Origin: Rickettsiales bacterium
GTDB lineage: Bacteria; Pseudomonadota; Alphaproteobacteria; Methylaequorales; Methylaequoraceae
Direction of reading: 5' to 3'
Assembly (NCBI GenBank): GCA_002691145.1
Contig: NZHE01000023.1
Location: 1-64,000 of the forward strand
DNA: 64,000 nucleotides
The notes beneath the pieces were generated by a model that saw nothing but the letters and a program-made list of their open reading frames with translations, was not told where the DNA came from and searched no databases. The stretch's first letter is position 1, and the number at the start of each line of letters is the position of its first letter. The translations under genes were made by a program, and so were the position numbers. Positions 43,424-51,726 of the stretch are shown here, piece by piece.

Positions 43424-44528
43424 AAAAAATATTTTTTTCTTTATATTCGTTCATTAATTTTAAAAAACTTTTGTTTTTAATCGAATGTCTTATATCTGTC
43501 ATCATTTTTTCATAAAACGCTATATTATGTAAACTAATAATCATTGAGGACAGTATTTCATTACTTTTTGTAAGATGATGGATATATCCTCTAGTATAAT
43601 TTTTTGAAACAAAACATGAAACATTTTTATCTAAAGGTTCGCTGTCAAGTGCAAACCTTGAATTTCTTAAGTTTATTTCACCCCCTGATGTGAATGCTCT
43701 TCCATTCCTACCAAACCTCGTAGGCAAAACGCAATCAAACATATCAACCCCAAACTTTACAGCATTAAAAATATCTATTGGCCTTCCAACTCCCATTAAA
43801 TATCTTGGTTTATCAATGGGACAAAATTTAGTAACATATTTTACAATTTCTATCATATCTTTAAGTTTTTCTCCAACAGAAAGTCCTCCTAAAGCATATC
43901 CATCAAAATCTATGTTGATTAATTCCTGCATACTTTTTCTTCTCAATTCTTTATGAATACCTCCCTGATTAATTCCAAATAATGCAAAACCCTCCTTTTT
44001 CTTGTATATTTTTTTACATTTTTTTGCCCAATCAATTGTCAAATCTAATGATTCAGATGATTCCAAATAAGTGGCCGGATAATCTGTGCATTCATCAAGA
44101 ACCATAGTTATATTTGAATTTAATTTTTTTTGAATTTTAATAGATTTTTCAGGAGTTAATCTATATTTTTTTCCATCAATATGAGACGAGAAAGTTACTC
44201 CATTTGAATCAAGTTGTCTAAGTTTTGAAAGTGACCAAATTTGAAAACCACCTGAGTCTGTTAATATGGGTAAATTCCAATTAATAAACTTTTGTAACCC
44301 TCCCATTTGTTGAATTAACTCTTCACCAGGTCTTAGCATAAGGTGATATGTATTACCTAGTATTATCTTTACTCCAATTTTTTTTAAGTCTTCTGAAAAT
44401 ATTGATTTCACAGAACCTAAGGTTCCAACGGGCATAAAAACAGGGGTATGAATGTCTCCATGGGCAGTTCTAATTTTACCCAATCTTGCAAATCCATCAT
44501 TATTTAATAATTCAAAAAAATTATTCAC
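43410..44528 (-). CDS. tgt: Queuine tRNA-ribosyltransferase
   Basis: 372 residues. GNTYHLMLRPGEELI, ILTDSGGFQIWSLSKLR (catalytic Asp), GYALGGLSVGEKLKDMIEIV and FDCVLPTRFGRNGRAFT are standard Tgt motifs. The C-terminal zinc-binding part differs: the usual C-x-C-x2-C set is reduced to CFVSKNYTRGYIHHL with one cysteine, as far as I can see. It exchanges guanine 34 for preQ1. It overlaps queF and lies seven bases after queA. Confidence 0.93.
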   Translation of the reverse strand: MNNFFELLNNDGFARLGKIRTAHGDIHTPVFMPVGTLGSVKSIFSEDLKKIGVKIILGNTYHLMLRPGEELIQQMGGLQKFINWNLPILTDSGGFQIWSLSKLRQLDSNGVTFSSHIDGKKYRLTPEKSIKIQKKLNSNITMVLDECTDYPATYLESSESLDLTIDWAKKCKKIYKKKEGFALFGINQGGIHKELRRKSMQELINIDFDGYALGGLSVGEKLKDMIEIVKYVTKFCPIDKPRYLMGVGRPIDIFNAVKFGVDMFDCVLPTRFGRNGRAFTSGGEINLRNSRFALDSEPLDKNVSCFVSKNYTRGYIHHLTKSNEILSSMIISLHNIAFYEKMMTDIRHSIKNKSFLKLMNEYKEKNIFYEKT

Positions 44529-44534
44529 AAAAAT

Positions 44535-45569
44535 CTAGACCCAAATTAAACAAGCATCTCCATAAGAAAAAAATCTTAAGTTGTTTTTTATTGCATATTT
44601 ATATAATTTTTTTGCATTTTTAATCCCTACTATTGCACATATCAGTACAAATAGAGTAGACTTTGGCGTGTGAAAATTTGTTATTAAACCGTCAACTGTT
44701 GTTACCTTCCACCCCGGTTTTATAAAAATATCTGTATTTCCGGAAAATGTACTAACCTTTCCATGCTTATTTTTCGAGCTTTCAAGTAAACGAAGAACTG
44801 TTGTGCCAACCGCAATGCAATTTTTCCCCTGATTTCTAGTTTGATTTATTATTGCTGCAGAATCTTTTGAAATTATTCCAAACTCATTATGCATAACATG
44901 TTTACAAATGTTTTTTGTTCGTATTGGCAAAAAAGTTCCGCCATTTACGTGCAAAGTTACATTAACAATTTTTATATTTTTGGATTTGAGTTTTTTTATA
45001 AGTTTATGAGTAAAATGAAGACTTGCAGTTGGAGCTGCCACAGCCCCAAGCTTTTTTGAAAAGATGGTCTGATAGTCTTTTAGATCATTTTTATTAACAA
45101 CTCTTTTACTCGTGATATATGGAGGTAATGCTACAGTACCAAGTGAATTTATTTTTTTAAAAAAAAATGAAGTTGAACAATTAAATTCAACTAAAATTTC
45201 ACCATATTCTTTAATGTCAATTATTTTACAAAAAAAATCTTTTGAAAAAAAAATCTTTCCGTTTACATTAATTTTTTTTTTGGGCTTAACAAAAGCACTC
45301 CACACAACCTTTGGATTATTCTTAATATTTTTATTTAGTGTAATGTGAACTTTTTTATTTTCAAATAATCCAATAAGTTTTGCTGGAATTACTTTTGTGT
45401 CGTTAATTACAATACAATCTCCGTCATTAAGTATATGTGATAAATTATCAAAGGAATGAAGAACATATTCATTCCTGACTTCTAATAGTTTGGCTGAATC
45501 TTTTGGAAAAACAGGATCTAATGCTATTAATTTTTCTGGAAGTTTAAAATCAAATCTACTTGTTTCCAT
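44535..45569 (-). CDS. queA: S-adenosylmethionine:tRNA ribosyltransferase-isomerase
   Basis: About 344 residues. SRFDFKLPEKLIALDPVFPKDSAKLL is the QueA start, and GAVAAPTASLHFTHKLI, THVNGGTFLPIRTKN-like and GDACLIWV are typical. It transfers and isomerizes the ribosyl part of SAM to preQ1 in tRNA. ATG 45569 is used rather than the earlier TTG at 45581 because it starts the protein at the usual Met-Glu-Thr; it follows argE by two bases. Confidence 0.94.
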   Translation of the reverse strand: METSRFDFKLPEKLIALDPVFPKDSAKLLEVRNEYVLHSFDNLSHILNDGDCIVINDTKVIPAKLIGLFENKKVHITLNKNIKNNPKVVWSAFVKPKKKINVNGKIFFSKDFFCKIIDIKEYGEILVEFNCSTSFFFKKINSLGTVALPPYITSKRVVNKNDLKDYQTIFSKKLGAVAAPTASLHFTHKLIKKLKSKNIKIVNVTLHVNGGTFLPIRTKNICKHVMHNEFGIISKDSAAIINQTRNQGKNCIAVGTTVLRLLESSKNKHGKVSTFSGNTDIFIKPGWKVTTVDGLITNFHTPKSTLFVLICAIVGIKNAKKLYKYAIKNNLRFFSYGDACLIWV

Positions 45570-45571
45570 AA

Positions 45572-46708
45572 TCAACAACAACTGTTAACTATATTTTTTA
45601 AAAAAACTTCGCATTTCTTAAGTTGCTCTATTTCAATGTATTCATTGGGCTTATGTGCTTGTTCAATACTACCGGGTCCGCAAACAATTGTCTGTAAATT
45701 TAACTTATCAAATATCCCAGCTTCAGTTCCGAAACTTACAGTTCCTAATTTATTGCTTTTATTTGAGTTTAAACAAAGGTTAATAACTTCCTCGTCTTTA
45801 TCTGTATCCAAACCAGGAAAATTATTCGTTATCTCAAAATTAATAAAACATTTTTTATTTAATTTTTTCATTTTTTTTTCTAAATTTCCAAAAAGATAAT
45901 TTTTAATTTCATTTAATAACTTTTTAGTATCATCTGACGGAAGATTACGAATTTCAAATTCAACCTGACAATTTTTGGGGATTATATTTAAAGCAATACC
46001 TCCGGAAATAGTTCCAACATTTATTGAAGAATATGGAGGAAAAAATTCTTTATTTACTTTTTTCATTAAGTCTGTTTGTTTTTTATTTAAAAAATTTATA
46101 AAATCCGCTGCATAATTTATCGAATTGACTCCACTCTCAATTAATGAGCTATGAGCCTCAATACCGTTAAAAGTGATTAGAAAATTTTTTTTTCCTTTAT
46201 GTTTATTTATTACCTGCATTTTAGTGGGCTCACCTACAATACATTTTGTTGGTTTAATCTTAAGATTTTTTAAAAATGGAATTGCTTTTTGTATACCTAT
46301 ACAACCAATTTCTTCATCATAACTAAACATAAAATGAATTGGTTTTTTAAGACTAGAATTCTGAATTTTGGGAAGAAGACTTAGTGTAACTGCAATAAAT
46401 CCTTTCATATCAGTTGTTCCCCTTCCGTAAAGTTTTGTTCCAACTTTTTTTAAACTAAATGGATTAGAATTCCAATTTTGTCCTTCAACTGGAACGACAT
46501 CCGTATGTCCTGAAAACATTATTCCATCTAAATTATCCGGTCCAATTCTGGCATATAAATTTACTCTATCTTTTTCTCCTTTTATAATTTGTGGTCTTAC
46601 ACCAAGTAACTTAAAATGTGAGGAAATATAATCTATTATTGAAAGATTTTCTTTCAAGCTTATTGATTTAAAGCTTACAAGCTTATGTAAAATCTTCTGT
46701 ATTTTCAT
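45572..46708 (-). CDS. argE: Acetylornithine deacetylase/M20 peptidase family
   Basis: 378 residues, M20 metallopeptidase type. Metal ligands: MFSGHTDVVPVEGQNW, GRGTTDMKGFIAVTLSLLP, YDEEIGCIG and VSFGTEAGIFDKLN. The length and TDMKGF form fit the ArgE subgroup, so ornithine release from N-acetylornithine is likely. Other M20 amidohydrolases cannot be excluded. It lies between nadK and queA, three bases from nadK. Confidence 0.8.
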   Translation of the reverse strand: MKIQKILHKLVSFKSISLKENLSIIDYISSHFKLLGVRPQIIKGEKDRVNLYARIGPDNLDGIMFSGHTDVVPVEGQNWNSNPFSLKKVGTKLYGRGTTDMKGFIAVTLSLLPKIQNSSLKKPIHFMFSYDEEIGCIGIQKAIPFLKNLKIKPTKCIVGEPTKMQVINKHKGKKNFLITFNGIEAHSSLIESGVNSINYAADFINFLNKKQTDLMKKVNKEFFPPYSSINVGTISGGIALNIIPKNCQVEFEIRNLPSDDTKKLLNEIKNYLFGNLEKKMKKLNKKCFINFEITNNFPGLDTDKDEEVINLCLNSNKSNKLGTVSFGTEAGIFDKLNLQTIVCGPGSIEQAHKPNEYIEIEQLKKCEVFLKNIVNSCC

Positions 46709-46710
46709 TT

Positions 46711-47478
46711 TTAATAAATAAATTGTTCATTAATAATTCTTTCTTCTAAGTCGTGCCCTTTATCAAACAATAGGTTAATATAGTTTTTCTTATCCAATGT
46801 TACTTCAATTTTTTTTATATCATTAACTTCAAAAAAATCAGCTTCGGCTCTTACGGGTCTTTTTTTTGTCTCAAGCGCAGTCAAAGTTATCTTTACACTA
46901 TTGGGTAATAAAGCTCCTCTCCATCTTCTTGGTCTATAAGGGCTGATTGGAGTTAATGCTAAAAGCTCAGCTCCGACCGGAACAACGGGACCTCTTAAAG
47001 ATAGGTTATAAGCTGTACTCCCAGCAGGGGTAGAGATCAAGCAACCATCACATAAAAGATTTTTAATTTTTTCAATATTGTTTATTTTAATAGAAATTTT
47101 AGCAATTTGTCTAGTTTTCCTTATTAACGATACATCATTGAAGGCTAAACACTCCTTAATATTTCCACTAACATCAAAAGTTCTAATTTTTAAAGGATAT
47201 AATCTAGTCGAATTCGCTTGTTCTATTCTACTAATCAAGCTTTCCTCAGAATATTGATTCATTAGAAATCCCACGTGCCCTCTATTCATGCCATAAATAA
47301 GTTTTCTTTCTTGAAGAAATTTATGAAAGGTCTCTAAAATAGTTCCATCACCGCCCAGAGCAATAATGATATCCGCATCTTCCGGTTTAAAATTTTTATA
47401 TTTTTTTTTTAGCTGTTTTAGAGATTTTTTTGCTAAAGAGTCTTTAGAAGAAATAAAACTGATTTTTTTTTCAAACAT
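46711..47478 (-). CDS. nadK: NAD kinase
   Basis: 255 residues. ADIIIALGGDGTILETFH is the GGDG nucleotide site, LLCDGCLISTPAGSTAYNLSLRGPV the NE/D-x-x-G-S-T-A-Y motif, and ALTPISPYRPRRWRGALLPNS a conserved substrate loop. It phosphorylates NAD to NADP. It follows moaA by four bases. Confidence 0.94.
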   Translation of the reverse strand: MFEKKISFISSKDSLAKKSLKQLKKKYKNFKPEDADIIIALGGDGTILETFHKFLQERKLIYGMNRGHVGFLMNQYSEESLISRIEQANSTRLYPLKIRTFDVSGNIKECLAFNDVSLIRKTRQIAKISIKINNIEKIKNLLCDGCLISTPAGSTAYNLSLRGPVVPVGAELLALTPISPYRPRRWRGALLPNSVKITLTALETKKRPVRAEADFFEVNDIKKIEVTLDKKNYINLLFDKGHDLEERIINEQFIY

Positions 47479-47482
47479 AAAC

Positions 47483-48463
47483 TTAACCTCCCGTTAAATT
47501 CATATTTCTATTAATTTTTGGGTTGTTTTCATTAATATTAAAATGATGCTTTTCAGGTTTATTGAAGATAGCAATTTTAATTGCGTTGTAGAGTTTTGTA
47601 TAATTCTTTTTAAGTAATAACTTTTTTACATCAATTGAACCGTTATCCCCTAGGCACCCGAATAATAATCCATTGCTAGTAAGTCTTATTCGATTGCACG
47701 TTTTACAAAAATTATTACTAATTGGACTTATAAAACCAACAATTAAATCAATTTTTTCGGTCATAAAATATCTTGAAGGTCCATTTGATTTAAAATCAGA
47801 GGAAACTAAACCAAATTCTTTCTCAATAGTTTCCATAGCTTTAAATGTAGGAAAGTAGTTTAACGCTCTATCCTGTTCAACCTGTCCTAAAGGCATTGTT
47901 TCTATAAAAGAAATTTTGAAATGATTAACTGAACACCACTTGCATAAAGAGATTATTTCATCTTCATTAAAATCTTTAATTAAAACGGTATTAATTTTTA
48001 TCTTGAATCCTAATTCTCGAGCAAGAAATATTCCATTTAAAACCTTTTTTAAATTTCCACCGTTTGTAATAAAATTATACTTTTCTTCGATTAGACTATC
48101 TAAAGATATATTAATTCTTTTGATTCCATTTTTCTTTAGTTTTTCTGCATTTTTTTCTAACTGGGTTCCATTACTTGTAATCGAAACCTCTTTTAGTAAG
48201 TCCTTTTGAATAAACGTATAAAGATATGAAAAAACATCGTGAACATTCTTTCTAACTAAAGGTTCACCTCCAGTGACCCTGATTTTTTTGATTCCCAAGG
48301 ATACAAAAATACGTATAAGTGTTTTTAAATCACTTACAGATAGAATTTCTTCATTGTTATTAAATGTCATTTTTTGTGGCATACAATATTTACATCTAAG
48401 ATCACATCGATCAGTTACCGAAATTCTTAAGTAATCAATCTTTCTTCCAAATGAATCTAACAT
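47483..48463 (-). CDS. moaA: GTP 3',8-cyclase (molybdenum cofactor biosynthesis protein A)
   Basis: About 326 residues. Radical SAM cluster CDLRCKYCMPQ is near the N-terminus; the second cluster is CKTCNRIRLTSNGLLFGCLG. RVTGGEPLVRKN and GTQLEKNAEKLK are further motifs. The C-terminal end MNLTGG is the conserved double-Gly tail needed for activity. ATG 48463 gives the usual MLDSFGRKIDYLRIS start. It faces fdhD across 70 bases and serves the formate dehydrogenase molybdenum cofactor. Confidence 0.94.
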   Translation of the reverse strand: MLDSFGRKIDYLRISVTDRCDLRCKYCMPQKMTFNNNEEILSVSDLKTLIRIFVSLGIKKIRVTGGEPLVRKNVHDVFSYLYTFIQKDLLKEVSITSNGTQLEKNAEKLKKNGIKRINISLDSLIEEKYNFITNGGNLKKVLNGIFLARELGFKIKINTVLIKDFNEDEIISLCKWCSVNHFKISFIETMPLGQVEQDRALNYFPTFKAMETIEKEFGLVSSDFKSNGPSRYFMTEKIDLIVGFISPISNNFCKTCNRIRLTSNGLLFGCLGDNGSIDVKKLLLKKNYTKLYNAIKIAIFNKPEKHHFNINENNPKINRNMNLTGG

Positions 48464-48534
48464 TATTTTATTTTTTAATCTTTCATAGTATATAGTCAAT
48501 GTATAATAATAGAAATTAAGCGCTAAAACAAACT

Positions 48535-49332
48535 ATGAAAATTTTTCCTGATTTAAATAATCCTAAGCTTACAAGAAAAGTAAAAGCTTTGGATGAAAAT
48601 ATGGAAACAAAAAATCTTGATGTGATCGAAGAGACACCCTTGACACTTTTTTTGAACAATCAGGAGATTGTAACTATGATGACAATCAATGATCACCCTA
48701 AGTTTCTCGCATTAGGCTATCTTCTTAATCAAAATATGATTAATGAAAATGAGAATATTGAAGCTATAGATTATGAAGATGACATAAAAACCGTTGTTGT
48801 TAGAACTAAAAAGAAAACAAACTATGAAAATAAATTAAAAAAAAAAACTTTAACATCAGGATGCGCGCAAGGAACTGCTTTCGGAAATATTATGGAAAAA
48901 TTTAAAAATATAAATTTAAATATTTCTAATAAATTTAGAATAGAGTGGATATATGAGTTGTCAAAAAAAATTAATTTGACACCTAGTCTTTATCTCAAGG
49001 CAGGTGCAATTCATGGATGTGTTTTGTGTAAAAAAAATGAACCATTAGTTTATATGGAGGATGTTGGTAGACACAATGCAATTGATAAAATTGCTGGTTT
49101 CATGTTTTTAGAAAAAATAAAGCCAGATGATAAGATTTTTTATACAACAGGACGTTTAACTAGTGAAATGGTAATTAAATCTGTGCAGATGAAAATTCCA
49201 ATAGTAATTTCTCGTTCTGGATTTACAGCATGGGGAATTGAATTGGCAAAAAAAGCTAATCTGACTTTGGTTGGAAGAGCGAAAGGAAAAAAATTTACAA
49301 TTTTATCAGGGGAAAAAAGACTTGAAAGTTAA
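48535..49332 (+). CDS. fdhD: Formate dehydrogenase accessory sulfurtransferase
   Basis: 265 residues. DHPKFLALGYLLNQNMINENENI, KTLTSGCAQGTAFGNIM (single Cys, in place of the C-x-x-C loop of E. coli FdhD) and EDVGRHNAIDKIAGFM are visible, together with YTTGRLTSEMVIKSVQMKIPIVISRS. FdhD moves sulfur to the molybdenum cofactor of formate dehydrogenase. It shares its 3' end with mobA. The SGC form is known in FdhD proteins paired with NAD-dependent formate dehydrogenases. Confidence 0.93.
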   Translation: MKIFPDLNNPKLTRKVKALDENMETKNLDVIEETPLTLFLNNQEIVTMMTINDHPKFLALGYLLNQNMINENENIEAIDYEDDIKTVVVRTKKKTNYENKLKKKTLTSGCAQGTAFGNIMEKFKNINLNISNKFRIEWIYELSKKINLTPSLYLKAGAIHGCVLCKKNEPLVYMEDVGRHNAIDKIAGFMFLEKIKPDDKIFYTTGRLTSEMVIKSVQMKIPIVISRSGFTAWGIELAKKANLTLVGRAKGKKFTILSGEKRLES

Positions 49333-49942
49333 GAATTCCAATATTGCTGGTTTAATTCTAGCGGGGGGTAAATCGAGAAGAATGTTTTTTAAAGATAAAT
49401 CCCTAAAAACAATTGAATCTATTAGTTTGATTGATTTAGTTTTAGCAAGAGTTAAAAATCAAATCAAAGTTGTTGGAATTAATTCTAATAATTCAGATTT
49501 TGGAGAAATGTATAAAAATACTTTTGTTTTAAAAGATTGTATTAAGGGAAATTTAGGACCACTTGTTGGCGTCTTAACTGGTCTTAAATGGCTAGAACTT
49601 AAATATCCTGAAATTGATTGGTTGGTAACTTTTCCTGTAGACACCCCTTTTTTCCCAGCTACATTAATAGATAAAATTTTTGAAAATATTACTGATGAGT
49701 TAATTATTTCTGTAAAAAGTAAGAATAGAACCCATCCAGCTCTAGCTGCGTGGAACATCAGATTGACTGATAATTTAGAGGCAAGTATCCAAAAAAAAAA
49801 TTTAAAAATTGATGAATTTACAAAAAATTTTAAAATGAGGGTAGTTAATTTTCAAAATATTGATTATGATCCTTTTTTTAATATAAATAACGATGACGAT
49901 TTAAAGATTGCTAGAAATATTTATAAAAAGTACATTAAATAA
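49322..49942 (+). CDS. mobA: Molybdenum cofactor guanylyltransferase
   Basis: About 206 residues. GLILAGGKSRRMFFKDKSL is the nucleotide-binding start, GPLVGVLTGLKW and TFPVDTPFFPATLID hold the metal site, and HPALAAWN follows. It adds GMP to molybdopterin to give the guanine dinucleotide cofactor used by formate dehydrogenases. A TTG start at 49322 overlapping fdhD by 11 bases is preferred: GGGGA lies about nine bases ahead and it starts just before the conserved strand. An earlier TTG at 49271 is possible. Confidence 0.9.
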   Translation: MKVKNSNIAGLILAGGKSRRMFFKDKSLKTIESISLIDLVLARVKNQIKVVGINSNNSDFGEMYKNTFVLKDCIKGNLGPLVGVLTGLKWLELKYPEIDWLVTFPVDTPFFPATLIDKIFENITDELIISVKSKNRTHPALAAWNIRLTDNLEASIQKKNLKIDEFTKNFKMRVVNFQNIDYDPFFNINNDDDLKIARNIYKKYIK

Positions 49943-49956
49943 AATAGGGGAACTAA

Positions 49957-51726
49957 ATGAGTTTTGTTGAGCGCCTAAAAAAAAAAAACATTATTGCTAA
50001 ACCTGGATTTAATAGATGGTTAGTTCCTCCAGCATCAATTGCTATCCATTTGTGTATTGGTTCCGTTTATGCATGGAGTATGTTTAATCCTGCACTTGTA
50101 AAAATAATGGGTGTTGTAACTTCTTCTGGAGACGATTGGAGTTTAAGCCAGGTTGTTTGGATTTTTTCAGTTGCTATTGTTTGTTTAGGTTTTACTGCAG
50201 CTTACGCAGGTAAGTGGTTGGAAAAAGTTGGTCCCAGAATGGTTGGCTTTGTAGCCGCTTGTTGTTGGGGAGGAGGATTTTTAATAGGAGCTTTTGGAAT
50301 ATATCTACAAGAAATGGGTGTTGAAATTAACTTTGCTTTTGGTTCATCTGAAATTAATCTCCAACTTGGATTATATCTTCTTTACTTGGGTTACGGAGTT
50401 TTAGGTGGTGCTGGGTTAGGCTTGGGCTATGTTTCACCGGTTTCGACCCTTATAAGATGGTTTCCTGATAGACGAGGTATGGCAACTGGTATGGCAATTA
50501 TGGGCTTTGGTGGCGGGGCAATGATTGCAAAGTTTACTATTGATAAGCTTTTGGAGAGATTTTACAAAGTTCCTGAATATCTTGGTGCCATTGATTCTGT
50601 CGAATTAATTACTGAGGGTGGAAGAAGATTTGCTGAAATTTCTGGTTCTATGGTTGAAGTTGTAGTTGTGGGTATTAATGAGGTTTCAAGAATGATTGTT
50701 CCAGGAGAGCCTGGAGTTTACATAGTTGGGACTGGTTCAAGTGGTGCCGCGCAAACCTTTTTAGTTTTGGGTATCGTATATTTTATTATCATGACTATAG
50801 CTGCTTTTTCCTACAGGATTCCTCCCGAAGGTTGGACTCCAAAGGGATGGGTGCCGCCCAAAGATTCAAAATCAAAACTAGTTACTCAGAATCATGTTCA
50901 TATAGATCAGGCACTTAAAACACCTCAATTTTATCTTTTATGGATCGTTCTTTGTTTTAATGTGACTGCAGGAATTGGAGTAATTGGTGTTGCAAAGACA
51001 ATGATGATTGAAATTTTTGGTTCTTCACTTCCATATATTGTGACTGCGGCTTTTGCAGGCACTTATGTTTTAATGATTAGTGTATTTAATATGATTGGTA
51101 GAATATTTTGGGCATCAATGTCTGATTATATAGGACGAAAAACTACTTATTTTATATTCTTTTCGCTTGGAATCTTGTTGTATTTATCCATACCATTTAG
51201 TGCAAAATCTATGAGTATTGACCCATCTATTACATATTTAGTTTTATTTTATGTAGCGTCAATGGTCATTTTTACAATGTATGGTGGTGGTTTTGCAACT
51301 ATACCAGCTTATCTTGCTGATATTTTTGGTACCAGATACGTCGGAGGCATTCATGGACGATTGTTAACTGCTTGGTCAACAGCTGGAGTTTTAGGACCTT
51401 TGGCTATAACACAATTGAGACAGAGATCTTTAGAAGATTCAATTAATAAATTAGCTGCAAAAGTTGAACCTGAAGTTTTTTTAGCAACTTATGGTGAGTC
51501 AATAGACAATTTATCTGAACTTGTAAAACAGAAAACTGTTACCATCAGTAATTTGATGCAAGTTGTTCCTGAGGGTACGGCTGATCCGTCGGCAACTTTG
51601 TATAACACAACAATGTATGCAATGGCTGGATTGCTTGCAATAGCTTTTATTGCTAACTTATTAATATCTGCAGTTAATAGTAAGCATCATATGACAAAAG
51701 AAGAACTATCTAGGCAGGATAATTAA
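49957..51726 (+). CDS. OFA-family MFS transporter (oxalate/formate antiporter-like)
   Basis: 589 residues, about 12 membrane segments. RWLVPPASIAIHLCIGSVYAW is the OFA start, then GYGVLGGAGLGLGYVSPVSTLIRWFPDRRGMATG, the family hallmark, and TMYGGGFATIPAYLADIFG in the second half. Two inserted hydrophilic loops (around residues 205-260 and 495-560) make it longer than most. It sits between mobA and the formate dehydrogenase genes, so formate or oxalate uptake is the likely role. The exact substrate is inferred from context. A ribosome binding site AGGGGA lies just ahead. Confidence 0.88.
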   Translation: MSFVERLKKKNIIAKPGFNRWLVPPASIAIHLCIGSVYAWSMFNPALVKIMGVVTSSGDDWSLSQVVWIFSVAIVCLGFTAAYAGKWLEKVGPRMVGFVAACCWGGGFLIGAFGIYLQEMGVEINFAFGSSEINLQLGLYLLYLGYGVLGGAGLGLGYVSPVSTLIRWFPDRRGMATGMAIMGFGGGAMIAKFTIDKLLERFYKVPEYLGAIDSVELITEGGRRFAEISGSMVEVVVVGINEVSRMIVPGEPGVYIVGTGSSGAAQTFLVLGIVYFIIMTIAAFSYRIPPEGWTPKGWVPPKDSKSKLVTQNHVHIDQALKTPQFYLLWIVLCFNVTAGIGVIGVAKTMMIEIFGSSLPYIVTAAFAGTYVLMISVFNMIGRIFWASMSDYIGRKTTYFIFFSLGILLYLSIPFSAKSMSIDPSITYLVLFYVASMVIFTMYGGGFATIPAYLADIFGTRYVGGIHGRLLTAWSTAGVLGPLAITQLRQRSLEDSINKLAAKVEPEVFLATYGESIDNLSELVKQKTVTISNLMQVVPEGTADPSATLYNTTMYAMAGLLAIAFIANLLISAVNSKHHMTKEELSRQDN

